The notes: a model not told the origin generated them from the sequence alone. A stretch of DNA of 64,000 nt from Paraphoma chrysanthemicola (GCA_020744225.1 JAGMWG010000005.1:2016318-2080317), one strand, 5' to 3'. Positions 12,831-23,329 are shown, counted from the stretch's first letter. Translations and numbers: made by a program.

Positions 12831-13232
12831 ACTTAGTAGACCTAATTAGGTGCTAGTAGACAACGTTATATAGGTAGATATTCTATGGCTTCTATAGAGC
12901 GTAACCTACTCTCTAATATCAATAGTGCTTTAGACCTAAAAAATCTCTCTTAACGGGATCATCCGCCAATGAGCAGCGTCGGAGCATGAGAGCCCGGGCT
13001 ACCGTACCCTTTCTCAAATTTCGCGGCAACCCCCGTCCTACTCAAGTTACCCCGGGCTCTTCGGGCGTATGCCATAGGTGATAAAGGTTAATCCCGTAAG
13101 CTAGCTCTTGCGTCGGCTGCGTTGTGTATCATGTTACTGAGCGGACTGTTCGTCGCCCATACCACCACCTGCGAAGGTCGTTCCGCTAACACTCGCATGC
13201 CTGCTGGCTGGTACCAGTGAAACATAGAACTA
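12831..13232. other. Composition boundary and intergenic region
   Basis: GC content rises sharply between about 12,850 and 12,960, ending the RIP-affected block. No gene was recognised. A 9-bp inverted pair, GAGCCCGGG at 12990 and CCCGGGCTC at 13051, flanks about 50 bp and may be chance in a GC-rich patch. Confidence 0.5.
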
Positions 13233-13838
13233 ATGGCTGCGCTGAGCTCATGGCTGATAGATTTGTCGAAGCAGGCAGTCTCGACCGGAAGTAATGGAGG
13301 CCTTTTGCCGCTGCTTCGCCACAGAATCCTCCGCGGCAAGAGTCGATGCGGAGCCTGGTGTAAGGTTGCGAACCAAGAGGCCGACCTTGCAACTAGGCAA
13401 GAGAAGTGTATAAGGCTGCTGGCACCAGAGACCAACCCGGGCTGGCGCTACAGAAACAAGACAATCATGCATATTGCTCTAGAGAATGGGTTAAGGCTGA
13501 CAAAGGTCATGGCAGTAGAACTGAATTTGCGTAAAGATAAGCAGCGCAAGGAAAGGTACATGTACCGGACGAAGGACGGGATTCAGTATTCGCTTGACGA
13601 GTATGTCAGGAAGTTGATGAAGGACGTTAGCAACGAGGAGAAAAAAGCCCTTATTCAATGTCTTCAGCGAAACAAAATCCAGCGGCGATATTTCAGATTG
13701 GTCGTGCCCGGAGCTGGGGAGCAGCCGCCGGGTTATCGCGGTCTGCCGGAGGGCTATGCAAGGGTATGGGAAGAATATGAGGCAGAGTTGATAAGGCGAA
13801 GCTTGGCAGTAAGCTGGGAGAGTGCGCCGTTCGACTGA
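13233..13838 (+). CDS. Hypothetical protein, 201 aa or shorter
   Basis: This is an uninterrupted plus-strand frame at the edge of the gene island. Residues from about 79 (alternative start at 13467) are charged and look protein-like: a K/R-rich helix is followed by a DEYVRKLMKD...EEKKALIQCL segment and a C-terminal EEYEAELIRRSL helix. The first ~78 residues look less natural and may be non-coding, so the start is uncertain. No family is recognised and no signal peptide is visible. It lies ~380 bp from the RIP boundary and could be a remnant of a larger gene. Confidence 0.3.
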   Translation: MAALSSWLIDLSKQAVSTGSNGGLLPLLRHRILRGKSRCGAWCKVANQEADLATRQEKCIRLLAPETNPGWRYRNKTIMHIALENGLRLTKVMAVELNLRKDKQRKERYMYRTKDGIQYSLDEYVRKLMKDVSNEEKKALIQCLQRNKIQRRYFRLVVPGAGEQPPGYRGLPEGYARVWEEYEAELIRRSLAVSWESAPFD

Positions 13839-14576
13839 TCGCGCAATTGAGCATCACCTCTCCGCATCACAATCTCTTCGGAAAATCAGCTTGCTCGCAA
13901 CTTCAAATCATCAAGATTTGAGTAAGACGTTTGGCTTTGTCGGTCTGCAGCGCAATCTACCACAGACGGGGCCAATACGTAGCGATGGCTTGGCCGCCCC
14001 ATGCTGGCGCACGCAGCGTGCACGACATAGACTTCGCCACCGACCAAGACACGCGTATCATTGTACACAAAACACGAATGGTCTACTTCTGTCAAGAACG
14101 CCTTGGACTGGTTACGTGTCCTTACGACGCACGTCGCAATCTGGACTTGCAACCCACGCCGCAGATAGAGCGACCGACCAAAGCAGCGACGAATCGTATG
14201 AGCATGTGCCTCAGTGGCGATTCAAAGATACATCATGCTGAAACGCGGGTAGAGTCTTAACAATACTGCTTTAAGCTGGCCGATCGGACAACCACGATGA
14301 TATGCGAAACAAGTGAGGCGTGGTTGGGGGCGAGAGCAATGATTTCGTCGGTGTCCGACACACTGTGCCTCCCGCAAGGCTCTTCACGCTCTGGCTTTCC
14401 ACGTCATCGCATGTGCTGTTGAGGCGTGTTGAGTGCATGTCGCTGGATACAAAGCGCAATGGTACCTTCGTTTCTTGGGCCAGCCAGTCTGGCTACTTTT
14501 CATCACATTCGTTCAAGAGATATCTAAGGCATCAAACGACAATAAGCTCCTGCACGATACGAAGATATCCCCAACA
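13839..14576. other. Intergenic region, 5' side of the secreted protein gene
   Basis: Several short overlapping frames exist on both strands, but none has protein-like composition, splice support or a recognisable motif. I see only the presumed upstream region of the gene starting at 14577. Confidence 0.4.
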
Positions 14577-15320
14577 ATGAAGACCGTCGTTATCCTTGCC
14601 TTCGCTGGCTCGTCGCTCGCTGGTATGTCTCACTCCTACCCTTATCTACACGAAAATCATGACACTCTAACTAACACGTCCACAGGACCATTCAGTAAGA
14701 TCTACCATGACATATTCAGCAACTCCGTATCCGCGCGAGGAGAAGAAGTGCCGGCACCAGAATTCTCCCCCAATTTCCCGCAATACTCCCCAGCTAGCAC
14801 AGGCTGCTCGCAATCACCTGGTGTCTTCCCCACAGGCATCGGCTACCATCCCACCGGAACTGGTCACTACCATACAGCCACTGGCGGTGTATCATCCAAC
14901 CTACCTTACCCGGTCATTCCAATCCCGCACAAGTCTACGCCGCTTTCCGTAGCACCTAGTATCACCCCGTCTTCCATCTTGCCCGAAAAAGGCCCGGGAT
15001 ATCCTACATACCCATCACATACACCTGATGTACCTGGTGTACCTGAGCTATCTGAGTCACCATGCGCTAGTAGTGGCTTTGCTACGCCGACCGGAGGCTG
15101 GCAATCGCCTACTGGTGGTGGCGTTGGATATCCAGGCCCGGGAACGGGAATACATTACGGTGCTACGACGTTTAAGACGTATACGAAGACTAAGACTGGG
15201 CATTTGGGTCCGAAGCCGACAGGCCAGCCAGAGTATCCTGTGTACGAGAATGAGGAGACGGATGGGAAGGGAGACAAGCATGGCGGTGGGTGGAGTTTGA
15301 AGGATGTTTTGAGGTTGTGA
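14577..15320 (+). CDS. Secreted Pro/Gly/Ser/Thr-rich protein, 226 aa
   Basis: The exons are 14577-14622 and 14686-15320. The 63-nt intron has GTATGT, a CTAAC branch site and CACAG. The start MKTVVILAFAGSSLAG is a short signal peptide, and the intron interrupts the codon just after it. The mature protein is rich in Pro, Gly, Ser, Thr and Tyr, with GYHPTGTGHYHTATGG-like patches and a C-terminal KTYTKTKTGH stretch. The acidic-basic tail ends DVLRL. Only one Cys pair region is evident (GCS near residue 60 and PCASS later), so it is not a classic Cys-rich effector. It may be a wall-associated or secreted low-complexity protein. The intron is a multiple of three without a stop, so intron retention would still give a full-length protein. 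Confidence 0.7.
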   Translation: MKTVVILAFAGSSLAGMSHSYPYLHENHDTLTNTSTGPFSKIYHDIFSNSVSARGEEVPAPEFSPNFPQYSPASTGCSQSPGVFPTGIGYHPTGTGHYHTATGGVSSNLPYPVIPIPHKSTPLSVAPSITPSSILPEKGPGYPTYPSHTPDVPGVPELSESPCASSGFATPTGGWQSPTGGGVGYPGPGTGIHYGATTFKTYTKTKTGHLGPKPTGQPEYPVYENEETDGKGDKHGGGWSLKDVLRL

Positions 15321-15671
15321 GGATAGGGGAAAGAGAGAAGAGGTTATGAGGTTGAAGGATATATGAGCGGGGATGTGGGTCCTTAAGTGAGCACAGATGA
15401 GACAGAATTAGGTGAAGTGGGTGAGATGGTTGATAGCATAAGAGACCGCTCTCTAGCGATGTTTAGCTTTGAAGTCATTTGGGAAATTGTGACCGTGGAT
15501 TGTCTTATTGCGATGTACAGTAACAACAGAAATCTTCAATATTTCATTCCTTAAAACGATATATTCTCGCTTTACAGTCCTTACTTTGCTGTCCATTTGT
15601 GAAGAAGACGATGGCGTATAAAAGGTATTCTTGCATTTCGCAAATGGGCGTCAATTGTTGGCGCACACCAT
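15321..15671. other. Intergenic region between convergent genes
   Basis: This AT-leaning stretch separates the stop of the secreted protein gene (+) from the stop of the double-GST gene (-). It should hold both 3' ends. No further gene is seen. Confidence 0.5.
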
Positions 15672-17399
15672 TCAGATCTTAGAACTTGCCATCGCATCTC
15701 CGTCCGCATCCCAATCCCTCAACGGCGGCGTCCTCACAAAACTCTTCCTAGCTTCCCACTTCTTCATCCACTCGCCCAACGCCGGTCTGCCATCCGTCCA
15801 CTCAAACCCCAACACCCCCATCTCCGCCGTCATGGCCGTAGCAACAGCAACCGCAACCTCATCCGCGCTCGCCGGGCCAGATCCCGGGGGATCAGGAAGC
15901 ACGCCGGTCTTTGCTGCAACTTCTAGTCTATCTAGACCACGTAGGATTTTCTGCTTCTGGCCCTCCATCCACTCGTCAAAGAAAATACCGCGCTCCTTGC
16001 GGATCCGGACTTCGTACGTGATCAACACAGCGGCGTCCATGATACCATCCGCACATGCGTGAAGCGTGTGTAGTTGCCAATACCGCGTATCTTTCTTGCG
16101 TGTCACCGACGCAAGATGTTCCAGGTACTCGCATATGATATTCGAGTCGAATATCCCGTCTGGGATATCTTCTGAGACGAGACATGGGATCTTGGCCATG
16201 GGGTTGTAGACTGCTACGTCGGCGTTGTTGTCGCTCCAGCCTTGGATTGTGATTGGGCAGACTACGACTTTTTGCAAAGAGATGTGGTGCATGAGGTTTA
16301 GTTCGTGGGCGAGGGCGAAGACTTTGCGCGAGTAGGGCGAGAAGGGGTGGTAGATTAGACGCATCTTGGGTATGACCTTGGATGCGCTCAGAGTGATTGG
16401 GTCAACGGTGACTTGTCCGAGTTTCTTGATTGCAAAGTTCCAGCGGGGGAAGTGCACGTGTAGGCCTTTGCTGTTTTTGATGACGACTTCGGTTGTGCTC
16501 AATTCGACGAGCTGGCCAGCTGTCTTGCCCATCTGCCCGTAGTCTGACGGGAAGACTTCGAGCTCGTCTCCAAGTTTGATATCTAGTGGATCGTCGATGG
16601 TAAAGCCAATGTCATCCGCAGGCGGCGTTGCATTCAGCGTCTTGCTTGCCATTGCTGCACCGTCCAGCGACGTGGGCTTCGAGTGTGTGGTCTTCTTCTC
16701 TTGGACAAAGCTCATGAATCGTCGGACCCAGGCAAATGTCTTTGGGTAAATTTTCTCGCTGATGTGCGCCTCGGGAAGACAGTCTTGCATGTTTCGATCC
16801 AGAATCATCCATTCGAACGGCCACACGGCGTCAATGTCAGCCAAGGTAGGCTCCTTACTGCCCAAAATCCACTCTCTTCCATCGGCCAAGAAGGTCGTTT
16901 CTAGCAAATTGAACGCCTGCCGAATCTGCTGCAACCCCTCTGGCCGCCCTGCCTCCATATTTTCTTTTGTCATGCGCCGCCCACCCGAGAGTTTTGCCCG
17001 ATCATCCAAAAACACTTTGTTCTGCAGTAGACTGGCATCCGTCCAGTACGGTATGAGTTTCACCGCGTTCGCAAAGACGCCACCGTCGATTGTGTAGTTT
17101 TCGAAGAGCTTCTGCACTCCAATTTCTGCTTCCGTCTTCGGAGCCAAGGTGCTGTTCGGATACAGAGCTTCCAGCTTGGAGATGATGAGTCGCGAGTCGC
17201 AATATACGTCTTTGCCAATGGCCATGACTGGGATCTTGCGATACCCAACGCCAACAGAGGCCAGATCTGGCCGTGGCATAACGGGTGGTTGGATGCATTC
17301 ATCATAGGGGATGCCGCGGAGCCGGAGGTACCATAGGACGCGGTGGGAGTAGATGGACGGCGGGTAGTGAAATAGAATTGGCTTTTCGGTTGGCGCCAT
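15672..17399 (-). CDS. Tandem double glutathione S-transferase-like fusion protein, 575 aa
   Basis: This is a single-exon minus-strand gene. Residues ~7-85 are a thioredoxin-fold GST N-domain (FHYPPSIYSHRVLWYLRLRG, then the YRKIPVM cis-Pro region and a DSR.I motif). Residues ~105-245 are its helical C-domain (ILGSKEPTLADIDAVWPFEW). Residues ~265-340 form a small beta-rich segment with DIKLGDELEVFPSDYG, known after fungal GST-like domains (DUF7962-type). A second complete GST-like unit starts near 346 (RLIYHPFSPYSRKVFALAHE ... NPMAKIPCLV, FDSNIICEYL). A usual GST is ~220-350 aa, so this is two proteins fused. The internal Met at ~345 could suggest a second gene, but no stop or promoter separates the halves. 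Likely role: glutathione-dependent detoxification; substrate unknown. Confidence 0.85.
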   Translation of the reverse strand: MAPTEKPILFHYPPSIYSHRVLWYLRLRGIPYDECIQPPVMPRPDLASVGVGYRKIPVMAIGKDVYCDSRLIISKLEALYPNSTLAPKTEAEIGVQKLFENYTIDGGVFANAVKLIPYWTDASLLQNKVFLDDRAKLSGGRRMTKENMEAGRPEGLQQIRQAFNLLETTFLADGREWILGSKEPTLADIDAVWPFEWMILDRNMQDCLPEAHISEKIYPKTFAWVRRFMSFVQEKKTTHSKPTSLDGAAMASKTLNATPPADDIGFTIDDPLDIKLGDELEVFPSDYGQMGKTAGQLVELSTTEVVIKNSKGLHVHFPRWNFAIKKLGQVTVDPITLSASKVIPKMRLIYHPFSPYSRKVFALAHELNLMHHISLQKVVVCPITIQGWSDNNADVAVYNPMAKIPCLVSEDIPDGIFDSNIICEYLEHLASVTRKKDTRYWQLHTLHACADGIMDAAVLITYEVRIRKERGIFFDEWMEGQKQKILRGLDRLEVAAKTGVLPDPPGSGPASADEVAVAVATAMTAEMGVLGFEWTDGRPALGEWMKKWEARKSFVRTPPLRDWDADGDAMASSKI

Positions 17400-18609
17400 G
17401 TTTAGTAACCTTTGAACTGTCTCAAAGAATGAAAGTAATTATCTTCTCGCGATTTCGCCGATGATTATGAAATTCGTCGCAACTGATCGACGTGTAACAT
17501 GGGTCTCAACCCCACATTTGATTGCGAGGGGCCGAGGCTCGACTTAGCATGGTCCGACTCGACTGTCCTGTCGACCTTATTTCGATTGAACTCTTCGAAC
17601 CAAGAATAGCTACATCTGCTTACGGTGACTTCATGAATGTCAATGTCAAAAAGGTCTGAGGTTGTTGTAGCTGACGCCAGTAAAATCTTAGAGCTATATC
17701 CACATCGGGCTAGCCCCAAAGTCTCCACTACTCTTTTCTCCCTCCACCATTGCTGCTCTTCGTTCTTTATTCTTTCGAGCATTGTGGGGCTGGATTACAA
17801 TGGAACGGCCTCGTTCGTGCGAATCAGAACTCAATAAGCGTGTCCATGAGTGTCAACATCTTATCCTAACTGATAGGATCAATTCGATCCACCCGCGCTG
17901 AAGCAGCTTCCATGAACTACTACAACGCTACGCGGAAAATATGAGCCATAGCTAAAGGGGCGGATGCACTGAAGGGCAAGTTTTGTTCCGTCCTTCTGCA
18001 GTGTGTTCGTCCGCTAATCTAATCTCATACAGTCACGCAGTTCCTCCAAAGCTGATGAGACGTATCTTGGCTTTGCATCGTTCACCTCTTGTCAACAGTA
18101 GAGCTAATAAATGCTTTGAGGCACTATATTTTTCAATTCATTCAACAATCGACCCTCGCTGAGAAGTACTGAGTGTACGGTACGGCTTTCGGTCGTGAGC
18201 ATGTGCCCCGTGGGCTTCACCACCTTCTAACTTCGCACGTCTGTGATGTCTACAAACCGATCCGACCACCAATTGCTTCATTAGTGTGCAGGTCGCATTT
18301 AAATTCTCGTGATGGCGAGCTGATGCACGGCGACTTTCCGTTCGCGCGCATGCTGAAAGCGTTTTTGACAAATATTCAGTCGATTGATTGGTCGCGACTA
18401 TCCGAACGCTTCGAGAACTGAGCCCTTTCCCCGCCGGAGCAGTGTCCGCCAGCAGTTAGCCTTGCTGTATGACGCCACATTTCACAGAAGATGATCTAGA
18501 AGGACCAGAGTATGTAGCCGATGTCATTGCGACCGAAGCTACAACTATTTATCGTCGCTCTTGCGCCTGGAGTCATTTACCTAATCGTAAGCCTCAGCAC
18601 TTGAACATA
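17400..18609. other. Divergent intergenic region
   Basis: This 1.2-kb stretch lies between the starts of the double-GST gene (-) and the single GST gene (+). It presumably holds both promoters. Short frames on both strands lack protein-like composition. No RNA gene was recognised. Confidence 0.5.
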
Positions 18610-19317
18610 ATGCCACCCATTACGCTTTACTTTTTACAGGCCTCGCGTTGCATTCGCACAGCATGGCTGCTCGAGGAATTGGGACTTGACTACGAACTCA
18701 AGTTCTCTGACCGGGTGAATCAGAAAGCGCCTGAAGCATTCAAGCTCGCGTCAGGCAATCCGTTGGGCAAATTCCCGACGCTGCAAGACGGAAAGCTCAC
18801 CGTCATCGAAAGCGGTGCCATCAGCGAGTATGTTGTGCCGCCGTTCAAGACACACTCACATCATTCGCTGACATCTGCTAGCTACCTTTGCGAGACGTAT
18901 GACAAAGAGGGTAGACTCCTCCCAGCCGATCCCGCCCAGCGCATCAAAGTAAGACAATGGGTCCACGCATCCGAAGCCACGTTCTGCCTGCACGCGCTAG
19001 CCATCCTGTACGCACGGTGGAATATAAAAGATGCACCTGAAGGCACGATCGAGGCGGCCGAGAAGGGCATGTCTGCCAACGTGCAGAACGATCTCTCGTG
19101 GTTGGAGACCGAGCTGTCGCTCTCGCAAGGACAGTTCTTATGCGGCGATCATGTCACTGCAGCGGACATCATGATGCAATTTGCTGCAACATTCATTCTG
19201 GCGAGAGAGCTTGGTACGCAAGGGAAGGAGTATCCGAACATCCAGAAGTGGTTGAAGGCTTGCGAGGATACCGAATCGTACAAGCGCGCTGTGGCGAAGA
19301 CGGGTCACAAGCTGTGA
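18610..19317 (+). CDS. Glutathione S-transferase, 217 aa
   Basis: The exons are 18610-18827 and 18882-19317. The 54-nt intron (GTATGT, GCTGAC branch site, CTAG) removes a non-conserved insert and restores ESGAISDYLCETY, the usual GST motif. The protein starts MPPITLYFLQASRCIRTAWLLEELG, a classic GST N-domain. It continues with NPLGKFPTL (cis-Pro) and ESGAI (glutathione gamma-Glu site). The C-domain has LCGDHVTAADIMMQF, the N-capping box/hydrophobic staple region. The length is normal for a cytosolic GST. The start at 18610 is preferred to an upstream in-frame ATG (18469) because the GST fold begins there. The intron is in frame and stop-free. It lies divergent to a double-GST gene, so two GST loci are neighbours. 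Confidence 0.9.
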   Translation: MPPITLYFLQASRCIRTAWLLEELGLDYELKFSDRVNQKAPEAFKLASGNPLGKFPTLQDGKLTVIESGAISEYVVPPFKTHSHHSLTSASYLCETYDKEGRLLPADPAQRIKVRQWVHASEATFCLHALAILYARWNIKDAPEGTIEAAEKGMSANVQNDLSWLETELSLSQGQFLCGDHVTAADIMMQFAATFILARELGTQGKEYPNIQKWLKACEDTESYKRAVAKTGHKL

Positions 19318-19750
19318 GAGGTGCAAATGCGCTACTGCATTGAGATAAATATCAATATAAAGTCAAGCTTTGATGTGGACTGAAAGTGCGTCCGACGCAT
19401 TGTATGCAAGTTCGGATGGTGGGGAGCGCTCCCGCTTGAAATCCCCGAGAAAATCTCCCCGCATCTCCGCACCCACCCTGGAACAATGTTCACCCGCCGA
19501 ACGCTTTTGACCAAAGAGCCAATCTGCGGCTCGCCTGCAGGCTCGGGCGATTGATGCGGCTGGGCCGGCGGTAGATTTGATACCCGCATATGCACCGAGA
19601 ATAACCTCAAAGGTAACGCATCACGACAGCGCGACACGCAACGTGTGTTCCCATCCTCCCTTCCTCGCCAATACATCTGCCATCAATGATAAATAAGACG
19701 CTTTCGATATTCACCGATTACCATCTTCAGGAACGCACTTGTTAAGTAGT
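19318..19750. other. Intergenic region
   Basis: This is a GC-normal spacer between the GST stop and the FAD monooxygenase start. It contains CG-rich patches but no supported gene. It presumably holds the monooxygenase promoter. Confidence 0.4.
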
Positions 19751-21150
19751 ATGGGCAGCATGTCTAAATCACTAGACGTCGTGATAGTCGGCGCTGGACT
19801 TTCCGGGCTGGCAGCATCGATTCAATGTGCACTGTCAGGTCACTCGGTCACAGTCCTTGAAGGAGCAAGACAACTAGCAGAGGTAACAACGTTCACAATG
19901 TACTACGCAGGGAATCGAAGTGCTAATCCAGCTAGATTGGCGCTGGCCTTCAGCTCACACCAAATGCGACTAGATTACTTCAAACATGGGGCGTGTACGA
20001 CACTGTACGGGATCGCGTCTGTGAGCCTGTGGACCTCACAGTATACAACTACCAGGGCAAAGTACTTGCACATGAAGCGAACTTCGACCAAAATATCAGA
20101 CGCAAGTATAACGCACCATTCTCGGATTGCCATCGTGTGGACCTGCAACAAGCACTTGTGGAGCGAGCAAGAGCGCTGGGCGTTGACGTTGTACTGAACG
20201 CGAAAGTCTCTAAGATCGACTTTGGCACGGGATCAGGAAGCGAAGCGACCATCACCACCGAAGCTGGTCAGGGCTATATTGCCGATCTCGTGGTGGGCGC
20301 GGATGGTCTCTGGTCAACATGCCGTTCAAACATGCTGGGCAGAAGAGATCCTCCACTACCCACGGGTGATCTTGCATATCGCATTGTGCTCACAATCGAT
20401 CAGATCCAGGATCCAAAGCTCCGGGAAATGGTCGAGAACCCAGCTTGTCGATTTTGGGCCGGTCCTGATGCACATGCTGTAGCGTACAGTTTACGAGGCG
20501 GCAAGATGTACAATGTCGTGCTGCTTGTACCAGATGATCTGGAAGAAGGTGTGGCGAGGACGGAAGGTAGTGTTGAGGAGATGAAGAAATTGTTCGACGG
20601 ATGGGATCCAGTGTGAGTACTCTCGATTGGTTTTCACGAAGCCCGCCGTTGACGATGATCTAGCCTCACTCAATTCCTGTCGTGCGTCGACAAAGTTGAC
20701 AAGTGGAAACTCATGCACCGCGAAGAAATGCCGTCTTGGATTAACGAACAGAATAACCTTGTCCTGATCGGCGACTCCTGCCATCCAATGCTTCCTTATC
20801 TCGCTCAAGGTGCCAACTCTTCCATAGAAGACGGCGCAGTCCTCGGGCTGCTTCTGGCGCCCAAATACTTCAGCCAGAAGTCGCAACTCCCGGAGACCTT
20901 ACAACTCTTCCAGCAGGTCCGAAAGGCGCGAGGTGAGGGCATTGTAAGAGAGACGTTCAAACAGCGCAAAGATTTCCACATGCGCAACGGCGAGGAGCAG
21001 GAAAGACGAGACAAATTGATGCTCGGCATGCTGGGGCATGAGCTCAAGGGGCCCTTCCCAAGTCGGTGGACATGTCCTGAGGTACAGCCCTGGCTGTACG
21101 GCTATGACGCAGAAAAGGAAGTTGAGGCTGCGGTGGCTGGGCGAAAGTAA
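19751..21150 (+). CDS. FAD-dependent monooxygenase (salicylate hydroxylase-like), 431 aa
   Basis: The exons are 19751-19882, 19936-20612 and 20664-21150, with introns of 53 and 51 nt. The joins restore AEIGAGLQLTPNATRLL and DPVLTQFLSCVDK. The Rossmann motif GAGLSG lies at residues 14-19 with an acidic residue (E37) ending the second strand. The middle DG motif is VVGADGLWS, and the third FAD contact is LIGDSCHPMLPYLAQGANSS. These define a class A flavoprotein hydroxylase that uses NAD(P)H and oxygen on aromatic substrates. Closest in style are fungal salicylate hydroxylase-like enzymes; the true substrate is unknown. There is no signal peptide, so it should be cytosolic. The ATG at 19751 is chosen as the first ATG in frame; another lies three codons later. 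Confidence 0.9.
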
Positions 21151-21439
21151 GACACCATGCGGGACGTTGCGATGGCTGCCTCGGAACTTTTACCAGAAAA
21201 TCGAACACCATTGGCCCAAGTCAACTGTCTTAAACGTCGTAAACTTTGTTTTGCAAAAGCACTAACTGCCAAAAAAGCCCAACGTTGCACCACATCCCAT
21301 CGTGAAACACCTGACTCGCCTCAGCGCATGTACCTGCCGAGGCTCGTCTCAACGCTCGCTAGGATCCAAGTCGCCATCTTCCCCCAAAGGAACGATCATC
21401 CCGCAAAACCCCAGCGTTCATCCCCTCCGATCATTACAG
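21151..21439. other. Intergenic region, monooxygenase 3' side
   Basis: No gene is supported here. A short stretch (CGTGAAACACCTGACTCGCC) also resembles sequence near 23,200, so the duplicated cutinase-region segment may start this far upstream. Confidence 0.4.
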
Positions 21440-21862
21440 GACTCCAGCCCTGCGACAGCCCATCCTTTTCGGACTCCGCCTGGACCCGCTGACCCCATGT
21501 TACTGCCGAGGTGTGGGTCCGCAAGAAACGTCCATCGAGAAGGTCGCATCGGAGAATTGCTTGGCCTCGTCTCAACCAGGCAGAAGAAACAATGCCATCG
21601 ATGTTTCGAAACTCGATCATGGTGCGCCTGATGTGGGTGTGATGTCAGCGTGCTCTAAGGAGCACTGGGATGGTGTGAGAATATAAGGCAAGTGCTTGGG
21701 AGGAGAGTGAGGCATCGTCACCGCTTCAGCAGTCGACATCAGTCTTTCGTTCTTTGGGCTTTACACATTCGTTCTGTGTGCTGTGCACTATCATTCGCTT
21801 CTATCCAATCACATATTCATAACAACACGTCCATTTGACCATTTCAATTCTTCACGTTCAAG
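21440..21862 (+). promoter_or_regulatory. Cutinase promoter and 5' leader (copy 1 of a duplicated promoter)
   Basis: This region aligns by eye with 23330-23752 upstream of the next gene. Shared blocks include CTGCGACA/C, GAGGTGTGGGTCYGCAA, a GAAACAATR block, ATGTTTCGAAA, a TATA box (TATAAG at 21682, 181 bp before the ATG) and TTTACACATTCRTTC...GTGCTGYGCACTATCATTC. The conserved spacing supports a real shared promoter. The ATGTTTCGAAA-type block may be a regulator site, but no factor can be named. Confidence 0.6.
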
Positions 21863-22898
21863 ATGAAGCACACAACCACAACCCTCGTCGCCCTCGCTGG
21901 CATCAGCAATGCTATGCCTCACCCACAATTTAGTCTTCCAGACTTCAGCATGCCTTCGTTCTCCATGCCCACCGGTCTTCCTGGCTCTGGCTCCGGCTCT
22001 GGTTTTGACTGGACCAGCCTGATCGGTGGTGGTAGCGGCAGCGGCAAAGTGCCCAGTCTGCCCGCTACTACGGGCGGAGGATCTGGCCTCGGGTCCGGCT
22101 TCGACTGGAGCAGTCTGCTCAATGGTGGAGGATCTGGTCTTGGTGGTACAAAGCCTGTCGCTACGCCGACTCAGACTGGTGTTGTTGCGGCACCCAGCCA
22201 GACTGGGTCGGCCGGCGGCAATACTGGCGGAGCGGGAACCATTGGATCGGCCTGCACGCCTCAGGCTGCCGGACGTGGAAGCACGGAGAATGGTGTTACG
22301 ACTGAAAGTTGTTGCACTGACATGACTGTCATTTTCGCTCGCGGTACAGGCGAGACGGGCAATGTAGGCACTGTTTCTGGTCCGCCCATGTTCAAGGCCT
22401 TAAGAACGAAGTTGGGCAATGACAGGGTGAAAGTTCAGGGTGTGGATTATCCTGCGTCTGCGGGTGTAAGTAATCCTCGAACCGCATGAACAGATTGGTG
22501 CGCGAACATCCAAGGTGCTGACAACACAACAGGGCAATGCCAACCAAGGTGCCGATGGCGGCGAGAAGATGGCCAAACTCGTTGCAGAAGCCCTATCTCA
22601 ATGCCCCAACACCAAGATCATTGTATCTGGCTACTCCCAGGGCGGCATGGTGGTGCACAACGCGTTCAAAAACGGCCTCACCGCATCCCAGGTCTCTGGC
22701 GCCGTACTCTTCGGCGACCCATTGAAGAGGTCCGCCGTTGGTGATTTGCCCGCTGCCAAGGTCAAGCAGTTCTGCGGTACATCTGACACCATTTGCGGTG
22801 GAGGAGGCGATGGCGGGGCGACTGGTGGACACATCAGTTATGGAAGCAGCGCAGAGGCCGCTGCGACCTTTGCCATTCAGGCTGCTGGACTTGCTTGA
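21863..22898 (+). CDS. Secreted cutinase with Gly/Ser-rich N-terminal extension, 322 aa
   Basis: The exons are 21863-22465 and 22533-22898, with a 67-nt intron (GTAAGT...CACAACAG). The signal peptide is MKHTTTTLVALAGISNA. Residues ~20-130 are a Gly/Ser/Pro-rich extension with two related blocks (GSGFDWTSLIGGGSGSG and GSGFDWSSLLNGGGSGLG). The cutinase fold follows: TESCCTDMTVIFARGTGETG, GVDYPA, the nucleophile Ser236 in GYSQGG, Asp286 in CGTSDTICGG and His301 in GGHISY, with Cys pairs as in the family. Cutinases hydrolyse cutin polyester and related esters outside the cell. Classical cutinases are ~210-230 aa, so the long extension is unusual and may be a linker or wall anchor. The next gene downstream is a derived duplicate of its ends. 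Confidence 0.92.
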
Positions 22899-23329
22899 GC
22901 GGTGGCATTGATCTCGGGAACTAAGGAGACGGGCTGGCCTGCTAGATGATCATTCGCGGATAGTTATACTTTTGTTTGTACATACTTTCCTAACGACACT
23001 CCTTGGCAACTTCGATGTTTCGCACTTTAACCGCTTCTATATTTAGGTACCAATGCTTTACAGTGCGAAACAGCATGTAGAAAATAAAACACCACTTGGG
23101 CATTGAATCACGTATCGGACCTGAAGCCGTACTTTTGGTTTTGGAAGAGGTGACTAAGGCTAAAAGGCAGACGTTGCGCCAAAACAAGCTAGGTACACTT
23201 TGAAACACCAGACTCCCCCAACACTCCCATCGTCCGCATTCGCACCAAACTCATACCACGATACTTGCCACTTACGTCCGTAGATCCCGTATAACCACGC
23301 TGTAAACCTTCCCTTTGACCATTATAGTA
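22899..23329. other. Cutinase 3' flank and spacer
   Basis: The first ~125 bp (to about 23,025) align with 24,467-24,642 downstream of the next gene, including the shared ACGACACTCCTT at 22993 and 24612. The rest is spacer. No independent gene is seen. Confidence 0.5.

Noticed and set aside
12990..13060. GAGCCCGGG/CCCGGGCTC inverted repeat as a transposon end
   Set aside because: Only 9 bp, partly self-palindromic, and no element body or target duplication accompanies it.
15672..17399. Two separate GST genes
   Set aside because: No stop, splice site or promoter separates the halves; one frame covers both.
17465..17837. Short open frames on both strands in the GST intergenic region
   Set aside because: They overlap each other, lack motifs and lie in a divergent promoter region.
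20049..20258. Minus-strand frame inside the monooxygenase
   Set aside because: It mirrors a well supported coding exon on the other strand.
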